Below are positions 47,301 to 55,452 of a stretch of DNA of 64,000 nt, piece after piece (positions within the stretch are counted from its first letter, which is position 1; each line of letters starts with the position of its first letter). The notes beneath the pieces are model-generated. The model made no database searches and had not been told where the DNA came from. It saw only the letters and a list, made by a program, of their open reading frames with translations. Position numbers and translations under genes: made by a program. The stretch covers positions 1,948,912 to 2,012,911 of the forward strand of contig WPIO01000075.1 of assembly GCA_009760855.2 (NCBI GenBank). Direction: 5' to 3'. The DNA comes from Cristatella mucedo. Lineage: Eukaryota; Bryozoa; Phylactolaemata; Cristatellidae.

Positions 47301-48841
47301 AGTTAGTCCGGATCTTTTGTATGCTTTTTTAAGCTTTCGTTTAGTAGTTGATTGATTAGATTGATTAGTAGATTGATTGATTGCTGTGTCCCGTTTGCTT
47401 TACTGTCACTTGCAGCCGATGGCTAATGCATCTCCTGCACGAGACTTCACTTGCCTCTATGCACACCGAGCTACATCGAGCAGAACAATGTGCTCCGCTG
47501 AATGTGTTCCATTGTGACGGCAGTCACTGATCGTTAGTTACTAAAATGTGTTTTCTTATAGTTGATTCGTCTGCAGATGTGTGTGTTGCCCGAAGCAGCT
47601 GCTTTTACAGACCTGTGGATGGAGGGGTCACTGTCTGCTTTTGTGCCATCGGTGTTGCTGGTTGCTGCAGCTGAGCCTGCTGCTTAGTGTTCTTGTTTCC
47701 AGTATTGTGCAGGGCTGTGCACTTTGGATGGCAGCTGCTGCCGTCTGCCCGTGTAGCTTGCCGAACTGCTAGTAGCAGGATGTTGCTCCTTGTTTGAGCT
47801 CCGTGTAGGAGCTAAGCTGAGCTTACCATCCGCCCGATTGCAATGTAAAGAAGTTGCAACCATTCATTCTATTTTCCTTGTAGGCGATGGCGTGCCCACC
47901 ATCTTTATTGCTGTGGCTGGTCGCAGCAACGGCTTGGGACCCGTGCTATCTGGCAACACAGCATACCCAGTCGTCAACTGCCCTCCCGTGTCGGCTGATT
48001 GGGGAGCCCAGGACGTATGGTCCTCCCTTCGCCTGCCTTCAGGTAAGCTGAATGCTGCTGCTGAATACCGTTCGTGAAATTCCAGCAGTCTTACAATCTA
48101 GTATATTTCCGAGTCATAGGCTTGGTACAAGTTCTGATCAATGATCACTCGCAACGAGACCTGCAACTCTGAAAGCCACCCGAGAATCCGGCTGCACAGA
48201 TTAATGTCACTCAACATCGCATGGGCTTGCTGACTCCCAAGCTGTCACTAGGCAGTTACGTACTGTGTGCATGGAAATGGCATGCATTCCGTGAAATAAA
48301 TCGGACGTCGACGCAGTAGTTAGTAAGTCGTCAATTTTTGCAACTGGCCTTCCTGTTTCATGAACCTTTCATTTCGGATAGATCGCATCATTTTCTGCAT
48401 CTATTTTGTTTTCGAAATTAGCAGCATTGCCCTGTGGCCGCTAAAGCTGTCCAACCTCTTACTGACTAAGCTACTGGAAACCTGTCGTATAAGGCCAGCC
48501 AAAGCACCACTAGCCCTCTTCAAACAGTATGAAAAACCGCCTACATAATGGATGTCAAAAGCAGGACTCGTTCAGTGTGCTGGATGAGCTGGGTGATACA
48601 CTGCAAATGACTCATACCATTTCATCCATCCCTCCAGCCATGATTTAGCTCACCTAGAGCTTAACTGCTTCAGCTGAATCTTCTGAGCTCTCTGACAGGC
48701 AGGTCACGGCAGTCAGAATGGAGCAGCTATTGCTTGTAGTTAGTGCTCTTCATGCTTTGAAACTGCAAAATGCCGTGTGGTTGCAGTGGAATTTTGGTAT
48801 TCATACTTTGCGGTTCGGGGAGCCCTAACGGGTTAGCACTG

Positions 48842-48940
<99 letters not shown>

Positions 48941-49646
48941 GAGCTGTTATTAGCGACGTAAGATTCGGTAAGTGACACGTGGAATTATTTCCATCTTAAG
49001 CAATGCTGACTAAATGAATGCCGGACGATGGCTTTTGCATTGCATAAGGCTATGCCAATCCGATATAGGGACAGTATATTCTGGTCAGGTGACATAACTA
49101 GCACAGCATCTGTAGTCGAAAAACGTCTGGTACTGTTTTAGTAGGTGTCAAGCTTCTTGAGTCTATTGCTGAATTCCTCACCAGTACCTGTTCATCGATT
49201 ATGTAATGGAGATGCGATACTTTCAGAATCTCTGTTCGTGTTTAAGTTTGTTGCTGTCTTGACAGGCTCTTTTGTCATGACTGGAGTGAGTTTGGTTTGA
49301 CCAGTACGATGTTGCGATTCACTTAACCTGAGGTGCCGAATTGAAACTCACCCAGGATAGGTGTCTACGATGTCCACACATTTAGTTCTTGGAGTAGGAT
49401 TCGGTCCTTCAGATCACTATCGTGTTGCCAAAGTTTCTTAGTCACGTCGCCGGACCTTGATTCGTTCGCGACCTTTTTTTAGGTCTCGGCTGCAGCACCG
49501 TACTTGCTCCAGATGCAGCTGCCCTCGCGGCCGCCCAGATGCTTGCCCTAGGAGATCACCGAATCTGGAGCAAGCTGCGTGTCAGACAGCTGAACGCATG
49601 GATTGCACTCAAGCGTGCCGATATGGCATCAAGGGCCAAGTTTTGA
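35128..49646 (+). CDS. PAICS: Bifunctional SAICAR synthetase / AIR carboxylase, complete, seven exons
   Basis: Two steps of de novo purine synthesis in the cytosol: AIR carboxylation and ligation of aspartate to CAIR to form SAICAR. Exons are 35128-35332, 39453-39631, 41794-41998, 44613-44786, 44930-45100, 47884-48042 and 49483-49646. They sum to 1257 nt, a 418-aa protein close to the 425 aa of human PAICS. Residues 1-about 255 are the SAICAR synthetase (EGKTK nucleotide loop, [58 protein letters not shown]). Residues about 260-418 are the AIR carboxylase ([47 protein letters not shown]). All junctions use GT-AG. Introns are phase 1 except intron 2 (phase 0). The ATG at 35128 gives a start aligned with the human protein, but a pyrimidine tract and CAG just before it leave room for a 5' UTR exon. 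Confidence 0.96.
36620..36826 (+). repeat. Dispersed repeat R1, copy 3
   Basis: In PAICS intron 1. Closely follows 1391-1611: TCTCCGTCTGTAATTCCACAAAGTCGTAAAGAC, TATAGCGTACTCACGGCCT, CAACCGACTTTATCTCAC and the terminal AGTAGC..GGAAGTAGC. Confidence 0.7.
37711..38024 (+). mobile_element. S2 SINE interrupted by an S1 SINE (nested)
   Basis: S2 head AGCTGGTTAGGTCCAGCGGT ends at about 37735. A complete S1 copy occupies about 37736-37908. S2 resumes with TTAAGGTGCTCATCCCGACCG and finishes with GAATAGAGATTAAGTTCTCTTGGG. The bases around the junctions (TAAAGGT and TTAAGGT) look like a short target duplication. Confidence 0.75.
37736..37908 (+). mobile_element. tRNA-derived SINE (family S1), inner copy
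   Basis: A-box-like CACATTAGGTAAGGCGG and B box GGTTCGATTCC (37784-37794), followed by the standard S1 body and tail. Confidence 0.8.
39453..39631 (+). CDS. PAICS: PAICS exon 2
   Basis: Acceptor GGCTTTCGTAG, donor GTAGGA; enters phase 1, leaves phase 0. Encodes [20 protein letters not shown], then PPKLEMFFK. Confidence 0.95.
40205..41260. mobile_element. LINE debris in PAICS intron 2
   Basis: A plus-strand LINE tail at 40205-40290 (GTGCCTAGAGAGAGATTGAGTTTGCTGAAGGCGCTATAGC plus ATT repeats). Then a minus-strand piece about 40,640-40,840 (GTAATGTGGCAGTTGCAACG, GAGTTTTGCACCAGCTG). Then a plus-strand C-terminal/3' UTR piece about 40,850-41,260. All are too decayed to code. Confidence 0.65.
41794..41998 (+). 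CDS. PAICS: PAICS exon 3
   Basis: Acceptor GCACCGGTAG, donor GTGACT; phase 0 in, phase 1 out. Begins [10 protein letters not shown], as in human PAICS, and includes EVDIMSRAT and VDMKIEFG. Confidence 0.95.
42385..42525 (+). repeat. 54-bp tandem repeat, about 2.6 units, in PAICS intron 3
   Basis: CTAACTATGTGGCTTGAGTC recurs at 42389, 42443 and 42497 (last unit diverged). Confidence 0.9.
42765..42930 (+). repeat. (GA)n-rich imperfect repeat
   Basis: AGAGAGACAGAGAGAGACACACGG and similar units over about 165 bases in PAICS intron 3. Confidence 0.85.
43423..43478 (+). repeat. 28-bp tandem duplicate
   Basis: CGCCTCTAAATTCTACCCGG followed by GTGCTTTC occurs twice in a row. Confidence 0.9.
44613..44786 (+). 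CDS. PAICS: PAICS exon 4
   Basis: Acceptor TTGGTCTTCTCAG, donor GTTTGC; phase 1 at both ends. Encodes [17 protein letters not shown] and the helical linker. Confidence 0.95.
44930..45100 (+). CDS. PAICS: PAICS exon 5
   Basis: Acceptor GGGAATATCAG, donor GTGAGT; phase 1 at both ends. Starts the AIR carboxylase domain ([24 protein letters not shown]). Confidence 0.95.
45176..47350 (-). mobile_element. CR1/L2-like LINE in PAICS intron 5, 5' truncated
   Basis: Best copy of the LINE family in the window, antisense to PAICS. Minus-strand 45923-47206 encodes a reverse transcriptase: [22 protein letters not shown], and [12 protein letters not shown] with the catalytic YADD. The C-terminal block lies in a second frame at 45537-45947, so there is a frame break near 45930. 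A broken frame continues upstream to about 47350. No endonuclease domain is present. The 3' end reads GAGATTAAGTTCTCTGAGGGCGCTTTATC and (ATT)n. Motifs and the short-repeat tail favour the CR1/L2 group. Confidence 0.9.
45923..47206 (-). CDS. LINE reverse transcriptase, partial
   Basis: A 427-codon open stretch of a non-LTR retrotransposon ORF2. It covers the RT fingers/palm/thumb with YADD. It lacks endonuclease at the front and loses frame before the C terminus. It is part of the element at 45176-47350 and not a host gene. Confidence 0.9.
   Translation of the reverse strand: MHNPKMLMSTINHLLKRSQISSLPDDLADRFSRFFVQKIDKIRESIPAMTTSPLECCSSVPGCTSMSAFKQVTSDLVLKFVSQSKKTTSPLDPIPAVLLLRCIDLLLPCITNIINMSSASGHVPAPFKKAVVRPLLKKATLDQENLSNYRPVSLLPFLSKTLKRVVADQLNSYIETSHLASKFQSGFRANHSTESALLRVYNDLLRNADMGRVSLLVLLDLSAAFDTIDHKVLLERLSSRLGITGTALQWFKSYLSGKLQSIDVNGQRSSEVPLKYGVPQGSVLGPVLFTVYTLHLADVIAKHNLGFHFYADDTQLYLCFDPSQPSSTLNSLNSLAACIDDIRTWMAANFLKLNDDKTNLLVMGKPSVIQRLERLTLKIGSASISPVESARNLGVIFQSDLSLDDHISSTVKSAYFQLITWLKFGLV
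47884..48042 (+). CDS. PAICS: PAICS exon 6
   Basis: Acceptor TTTTCCTTGTAG, donor GTAAGC; phase 1 at both ends. Encodes the AIR carboxylase core [20 protein letters not shown] and [15 protein letters not shown]. Confidence 0.96.
48843..48937 (+). repeat. (TA)n microsatellite in PAICS intron 6
   Basis: About 95 bases of uninterrupted TA, fully self-complementary and able to extrude a hairpin. Confidence 0.98.
49483..49646 (+). CDS. PAICS: PAICS exon 7 (last)
   Basis: Acceptor CCTTTTTTTAG. Encodes [20 protein letters not shown], then [19 protein letters not shown]. Ends TGA at 49644-49646. Confidence 0.96.
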
Positions 49647-49735
49647 GTAGCTACTGAGCTTATGCAATCGGCATTATGCATTGTTCTGGAGGCGACCAGG
49701 ACACTACCTCGCACCGGAGATGCTCTTGTTAAGTA

Positions 49736-49741
49736 AATAAA
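49736..49741 (+). promoter_or_regulatory. PAICS poly(A) signal
   Basis: AATAAA 90 bases after the PAICS stop codon. Confidence 0.6.
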
Positions 49742-51938
49742 TTACTTCAAAGAAGCATCGATATGTCATTGCTGCGATGAGCGAGTAAGTGTTCTAGCTG
49801 TAAATTGGCTCAACTTTCTGCCACCTAAGGTAGCCTGCGAGGAGGAGGGGAGGAAGGGAGTTCAGCAATGATTTATTTCTTAAGCCGTCCAAGGCAGCGT
49901 CACACCTGCCACCCCAGTCATTGTTTGGTTGCAGTCTTTTTTGCTTCTGGCGTGCCGAAAGAAGTTTGACGCCGAGGTTTTAGCCAAATGTACACTGCAT
50001 CATGGTGCCGGAACTTCAAGCAGGCTTGCAGCTCTTTGCTGGGCCTCCCGGGAATCAGTCGCCTTCTTAGTCAAGACTAAAGAGTCGGCTATCTGCACTT
50101 CCTATTTGCATTCAGACTCGGCTGTGGAAACTTTTGGGTGAGGCTGCCGTCAAAATCAAATGCCGGTGGTGAATAGGTGTCTGGTAATGGAGACTGGTTT
50201 GCTTAGAGCCATCTTATACAGATGCCGGCTTGCAATGCCTGGAACAAACTAGTTATGTTACTTCTCTCCTTTAAGGATCGAATCATTAGATGTCTTACCA
50301 GTCAGGTTTTTGGTTTAAATGAGTGTTATTTTTTATAATTCCAGTTTTCTACCGTGCAATAAAAAACGTATTCGCCGAAATGCCCCGGATGATACTTTCG
50401 TGGGCTGACCGGTTGAGAGCCTGAAAAGCACAGTTAAATAGCTAATCATAGCTATAGCGCTTTTAAATAACTCGGCAAGGTTTGTTACCTTGGATCCATT
50501 GACCAAATGGGCTTCAAGAGGTTCGTAGGTCAATAGAAAAATTAAAATTAATGTTTACTGTATTTTTGTATGTTAGATTGTGTCCAATATATACGTTACA
50601 AGACAATAAGTGTGTATTTTTGTTTGCTAAAAACTCGATCGAATATCGAAAATCGTATCGAAAAGGGCCAAGCCTGAGTCTGCACTTGAACCCAACTGAG
50701 CATCTGTGGGGAAAGTAGCAAGCCGGGCTCTAAAGGGCGAAAGCTGTCCGGTGGTGTAACCTACGAGTTCCCCTAGGTTCTGGGAGATTGCAAATCATCA
50801 GTAACTCCTGAAACATACCAGAAGCTGGGAGGTTCAATATAGTGGCAATTACACAAAAGCTGTTGTTTGTCGATGAATAACTAAGCCAGGGCGGGCAAAA
50901 AGTATGTAGCGCACGACAAAGACATGAAACGCTCTTGATACTAGGAAAGCAGATGCACATTTTGCTCTTCACTATGAAATGAAGGAACTTAATTACCATT
51001 GCCCACGCAAGCAAGATCATCAGGTGACATTTTGTACTCACCGTCAAATGCCTTAGGCCAGCGACATCTACTTGGCAGCAGCTTCGTATGATACAAGTGC
51101 TGCCACGCACGCCCATTCGATACGATTGTACAAGATCAAATAACATTCAGTCGCTATGGTCGTCAGGTTTTGACTTCTTATAAGTTTCCAGTTGAGCGAA
51201 ATGAACATGTGACCTGGGCGGCATTGGTTTCTCTCACAAGGTTCAAGGCCAATGGAATTATGAAGCCTGCAAAGCTGTAAGAGCGCTTTCAAATTTTTTA
51301 CCCTGAAAAGGCATCTAAGTTTTGATCAATTTCGTGCGAAGAAAGTTCGTCCTGAGAAAGATAGAGCTTTGCCTACATTTGGACTCGGCCCAAACAGCCT
51401 CGTAGAAAGTCATTGAATCGCGTTGCTTATCGGGCTGCCGTACGATTCGACAGAACTTGGTAAAGCCACGTGCCCCGAAAAATGGTTCAGCTGGTTCGTG
51501 GCTTGGAGCAGAAGAAGAGATTTGAAGCAGCGTTTTTGTCAAATGAATTCTCGCCGAGGTAAAATTACATCATTTTTACTATTCCGACGCAAGTGATTGA
51601 AAAATTGTTGGCATGCAGCTGGACGAAACTAGTTATATCTCAGTGCAGCCTTGTTTTCGTTGTTACAAGCATGCCTACCAAGAACAGTTGATAGTTTTTG
51701 AAACCATTCTGGAATCTGCAAAGGATGTCGACATTTCAAAAACAGTGAACAGCTTCTTATTTGGACTGGACAAAAGCGGAACTCGGCAGAACTCGAACTG
51801 CGATTGACTTGCAACGATCGACTGGCTGACAGCTCCTCAAGTACCAGCCGCCAAGTTATTAAGCAGACGACTTGCCCTGTACCGCATGACATCGATTTAG
51901 TGTAAACATTTCCCTGCTTGTAGGTTATGTCTCCTAGG
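49742..51938. other. Gene-poor stretch, short unassigned frames
   Basis: No recognised gene. Plus-strand frames worth noting lie at about 51,105-51,287 (ends YKFPVERNEHVTWAALVSLT then KPAKL, vaguely like a THAP zinc-finger core) and 51,616-51,807 (has QPCFRC). Neither has the full motif set of a known family, and they may be relics of one DNA transposon. Confidence 0.3.
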
Positions 51939-52459
51939 GGTTACGGGCATTCCCCCTGGACGTTTCTCCCCAGACATCCCCCCCCGGGGTAGGACATTCC
52001 TCCCCCCTGGTATATGGTTTAGAGTTTAGGGAGGGCTGCCGCTCCGGCGCCTAAATCATTCGTTCCGTTCGTATTCCGAACTTTAATGCTTTAATTAGTG
52101 TGTATTAGGGCATAACGAGATCTGAGACCGAGTTATACTCAATAGGGCTCTGAGGCTTCTCGCTCATCTGCATGGACGAACGCTGTAGTGCGCACCCGCT
52201 TTGCCGGGTACGAACACGTGCCTGGCAGCGTCGAGCGAGACCGAACTGTATTGCTCGCCGACTGCCGCTTGTTGCATTAGAAACCATCCTTCCAATCCAT
52301 CAAGCCTTCCCATTTTACTGAGTTGATTTTATTTCAATAGAGCGAGAACTTCATTTGATCGTGTATTTAATAATTATATATTTGTCACCATAGGGGGGAA
52401 CGTTCTACCTCGGGAGGATGTCCTAGGGTCAACCGGGGGGGGGGGAATGTATTACAACC
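51939..52459. mobile_element. Putative MITE with long G/C-run terminal inverted repeats
   Basis: The left end (51939-52017, ...CATTCCCCCTGG...ACATCCCCCCCGGGGTAGGACATTCC) is an imperfect inverted copy of the right end (about 52388-52459, GGGGGAACGTTCTACCTCGGGAGGATGTCC...GGGGGAATGT). The middle is A+T-rich and non-coding. No clear target duplication. Confidence 0.55.
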
Positions 52460-52627
52460 GCCTGCTAGAAAGGGTGACTGGAAAATAAAAATAGCACATG
52501 ACTTTTATTCACTTTCTTTGCAGTTAACTGTCCTGTAGTTGTTGGTGTGCATATACAACTTGGCATCTGCTGCCATCTCCTAGCCTGCATTAACTTGCCG
52601 AGAAGCTCATAGCCGACACTCAGTTGG

Positions 52628-52712
52628 TCATTTACGAGTCACCAATGGTAGCCCAAATCCACTCCACTCAGACGATTCCTTATTTGGGCTACCATTCGTG
52701 ACTCGTAAGTGA
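52628..52712. repeat. 31-bp near-perfect inverted repeat with 23-bp spacer
   Basis: 52628-52658 (TCATTTACGAGTCACCAATG...GCCCAAAT) pairs with 52682-52712 with only two or three mismatches. It would form a long hairpin if transcribed. Confidence 0.9.
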
Positions 52713-53243
52713 CCCACGATACCTCGGCGTTACATCCTGCGGATGGGCTGGACCTTGTAAGGAGGCATCGCTAGAATCCGATACAGAAATAAAGGTAAGC
52801 GCTTGCAGTTCTTGCACGTACCTGTACGCGAAAAGGCAGGAGCAGCGAATAGCAGTGCTTGTATCGTACCTGTACATTTACATATACAGTTAATAATACA
52901 TAATATACGGTATGCCCGTATATTCAGGTAGAATCCTTGTACAGTCGTTCCACGATTATCGCGATTTATTAGTTACAGACTCAACCGCGATGAGTTTCCG
53001 CGAAGTAGGATTCTATATTTATAAATCGAATACTTTTCTTCGAGCATAGAAAATACGTTTAACGACCCTCTAAATGCGGTCTTGAGCATTATTATAGCCA
53101 TCTGGACATGAAATAACACCCCTATAGTCCCTATCACACTCGAATTACCAAATATGTTGGACTAAATAAGAAAAAATAAGACGTTAGAAATATGAGGGAA
53201 ACGAACTCGCGTGAGGCTGAGCCAAGCAGTGGCCAGGATAGGA

Positions 53244-53278
53244 AAGCCAATCAGTTACCAGCACGCTCTGATTGGCTT
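53244..53278. repeat. 11-bp inverted repeat containing two CCAAT boxes
   Basis: AAGCCAATCAG (53244-53254) faces CTGATTGGCTT (53268-53278) across 13 bases. Opposed CCAAT motifs can bind NF-Y, but no gene start is recognised nearby. Confidence 0.6.
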
Positions 53279-53967
53279 GGTTTCACCACACCCGAGTTTT
53301 TGGAAAATCGTTCCTGCCCAAAAAAAAGGAGTGGTCGAACGGCTGCAGCTAGCGTTGAAGGATTTTCGGGGATGGGAATACATAGGCCTGCAGTCCATAC
53401 GCTCAGTAATTATAATTGTATAATTGACTCAGACAACCGAGCACAAGCTGAATCGTGTTCACCATCTCGATTAACTTTTTAATGAACATATTTGAAAACG
53501 CGATAGATTGAAGAAGCCACAACTGTCGAAGCGAAAAGGGACGACTATATACGTGTTCTAAATGTAGGCGCATACGAATGAATATATGAGCCCGGTGGCG
53601 GTAACCCAGGTTACCAAATTTCTGAAAGAATCGCAATTATTTATTATATGGATAGCTGCTCTAAAACATTGTCAAAAACGCGGTTGGCCTGATTCAGGAG
53701 TAGCACCGTCAGAATCATGACGATGCAATCTGAAGAACTATATGCGCAAGAGCTCAATTAAAGGGTGCACGCTACGGTTGGCTGTAATGATGATATAAAA
53801 GATGTTAGCAACGATGGTCTTAACAATGAAATGGCACTGGTGTGCGAGTTCTTGCAAACATTTCCCGAGAACTTAATTCCCTCCCGCTGATCTGAAAAAA
53901 TATGCAGGAGGTCCTGAATCGCGGCCCAGTTCTCGCCTGGGTAGCAATGACGATTCCAATTTTCTAG

Positions 53968-54544
53968 CTGGCTGGCAATTGTGATGAAGGTGATGGCAAG
54001 TACTTCAAGCGAATGCCGCCACGGTACACGAAGAACTATTTCCTCGACACTGACAAAGGTGTTTGCACAATGCGTCACTTGTGTAGCACGCCCGATACAG
54101 AAGCTGAAACAATTTACTTGGTGCAGTCCAACAATCTGGACACGATTCGTCGAGTGCTATTGAAGGAGCTCTTGCCAGCAGCTGTGCCAACGTCGATAAA
54201 AGGCGTATCGATCGATGCGCTGAAACTGCAGCCCAAACCTGTACTAGGGTTGACATCGAAGAAGCTACATTCTTTGCCAAAGAAGTACAAGCCGATTCCG
54301 GTCCAAGATCTGATGTATTATCCAGCCGTGCCGAATAATATCGCTAATGGTGAGGACAAAGATCCTCACAATATTGGCGGCACACCTATGTGGTGCAGAA
54401 AAAAAAAGAGCATCGGCGCAGAAGGCTGCTCTGCGCTATCTGCTGCGGGCGTGCAGATACACTCTGCGGGGGGGGGGCCCGAAGAAAGCACCAGCGGTTG
54501 TCCCAAATCAGCCATCAATATTGAGCTATTTCTCGAAAAAATAG
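53968..54544 (+). CDS. Last exon of an unidentified protein with a C-terminal PCNA-interacting (PIP) box, one frameshift
   Basis: A strong acceptor (CCAATTTTCTAG, ends 53967) opens a frame that starts with about CDEGDGKYFKRMPPRYTKNYF and runs to GGTPMWCR. At the A-run 54400-54408 the frame must shift by one base to continue as a basic stretch (RASAQKAALRYLLRACRY) and end in QPSILSYFSKK and TAG (54542-54544). QxxIxxYF is a canonical PIP box at the extreme C terminus. Such boxes anchor replication and repair enzymes to PCNA. AATAAA follows at 54611, supporting a real 3' end. I do not recognise the rest of the protein, and upstream exons were not found. Without the shift the frame runs to 54615 with an unlikely tail. 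The shift may be a sequencing error in the homopolymer. Confidence 0.55.
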
Positions 54545-54610
54545 GCTCAATTTTCGTGATCGAGGGCTGGATCCTTGCCCTGGATCTGGTCAGCGGTTGT
54601 GCGCTTTCGA

Positions 54611-54616
54611 AATAAA
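54611..54616 (+). promoter_or_regulatory. Poly(A) signal after the PIP-box exon
   Basis: AATAAA 67 bases after the TAG at 54542-54544. Confidence 0.55.
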
Positions 54617-55452
54617 AGTCATCGTTTTAGTTTCGCGGTTGCATTGTTGTTTACGGGCCACTCAAGTGACGACAAGAACAAGAGAATAGTGAGCGATCCC
54701 CGTTACATTCTACTAAGGCACCAAGTTCGCAGCAGCGATGCAAGTAAATCAGTTGGCCTTTTCACCGACATCGACCTTGACTGACACTGACATGGACGTT
54801 GGCCTCTTTGCTTCGCCGCTTTGAAATAGCTGGGCTGTAAAATTACATGTATCAGCTCCAATTAAAGGCGGAAGATAAAAAGCACGTGTTCACATTGAAC
54901 CGATCTTGATGCCGGCTCCTTTGATGCCAGCCTTAGGGGAAATAGTCATGCTCAAAGGATCTTTCAGCGCCACTTAATGGACTGGTCAACCGCATGTTCA
55001 TCTACAATTATCGTCCAACAAAATTGTAGTGAATCGTTAAAAGGAGAGCATTGCAAGCTCATGTCACTATAGTGTGCTGACTGGATCAACTGCCCTCACT
55101 TTATACGTCAATTTTCTATTACCCAAGGATGCTCTAATAGTAATTCTAATCTAGTTCTGCCTAGATAAGACGGCGGTGCTTTCCGTCCACATTTGCTACG
55201 ATACGTCAGAGCGTGACTGAAACATTTTCGACAACGTGGGATGACGTTCTGGCCACGAACCGATGTGCACTTGGCAATTGCTCGCAAAAAGAGGTCAACC
55301 ATAAGACGACTTCAGAGCACTTCGTGGCATCCGGTATTCTAGTCGTCTTTTATCAGCAGAGCCACTCTAAGAATGGGCTAGTTTTAAATTCGAACAGCGC
55401 GATTTTTCGGGCCTCCCAAAGATCCAAGAGTAAGCAGAAAGTCTCTAGTTAG
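54617..55452. other. Spacer between convergent genes
   Basis: No gene or repeat recognised. It separates the 3' end of the plus-strand PIP-box exon from the 3' end of the minus-strand deaminase. Confidence 0.4.

Noticed and set aside
51616-51807. A third deaminase suggested by QPCFRC
   Set aside because: There is no HAE-type motif upstream and no match to the copy A/B fold around it.
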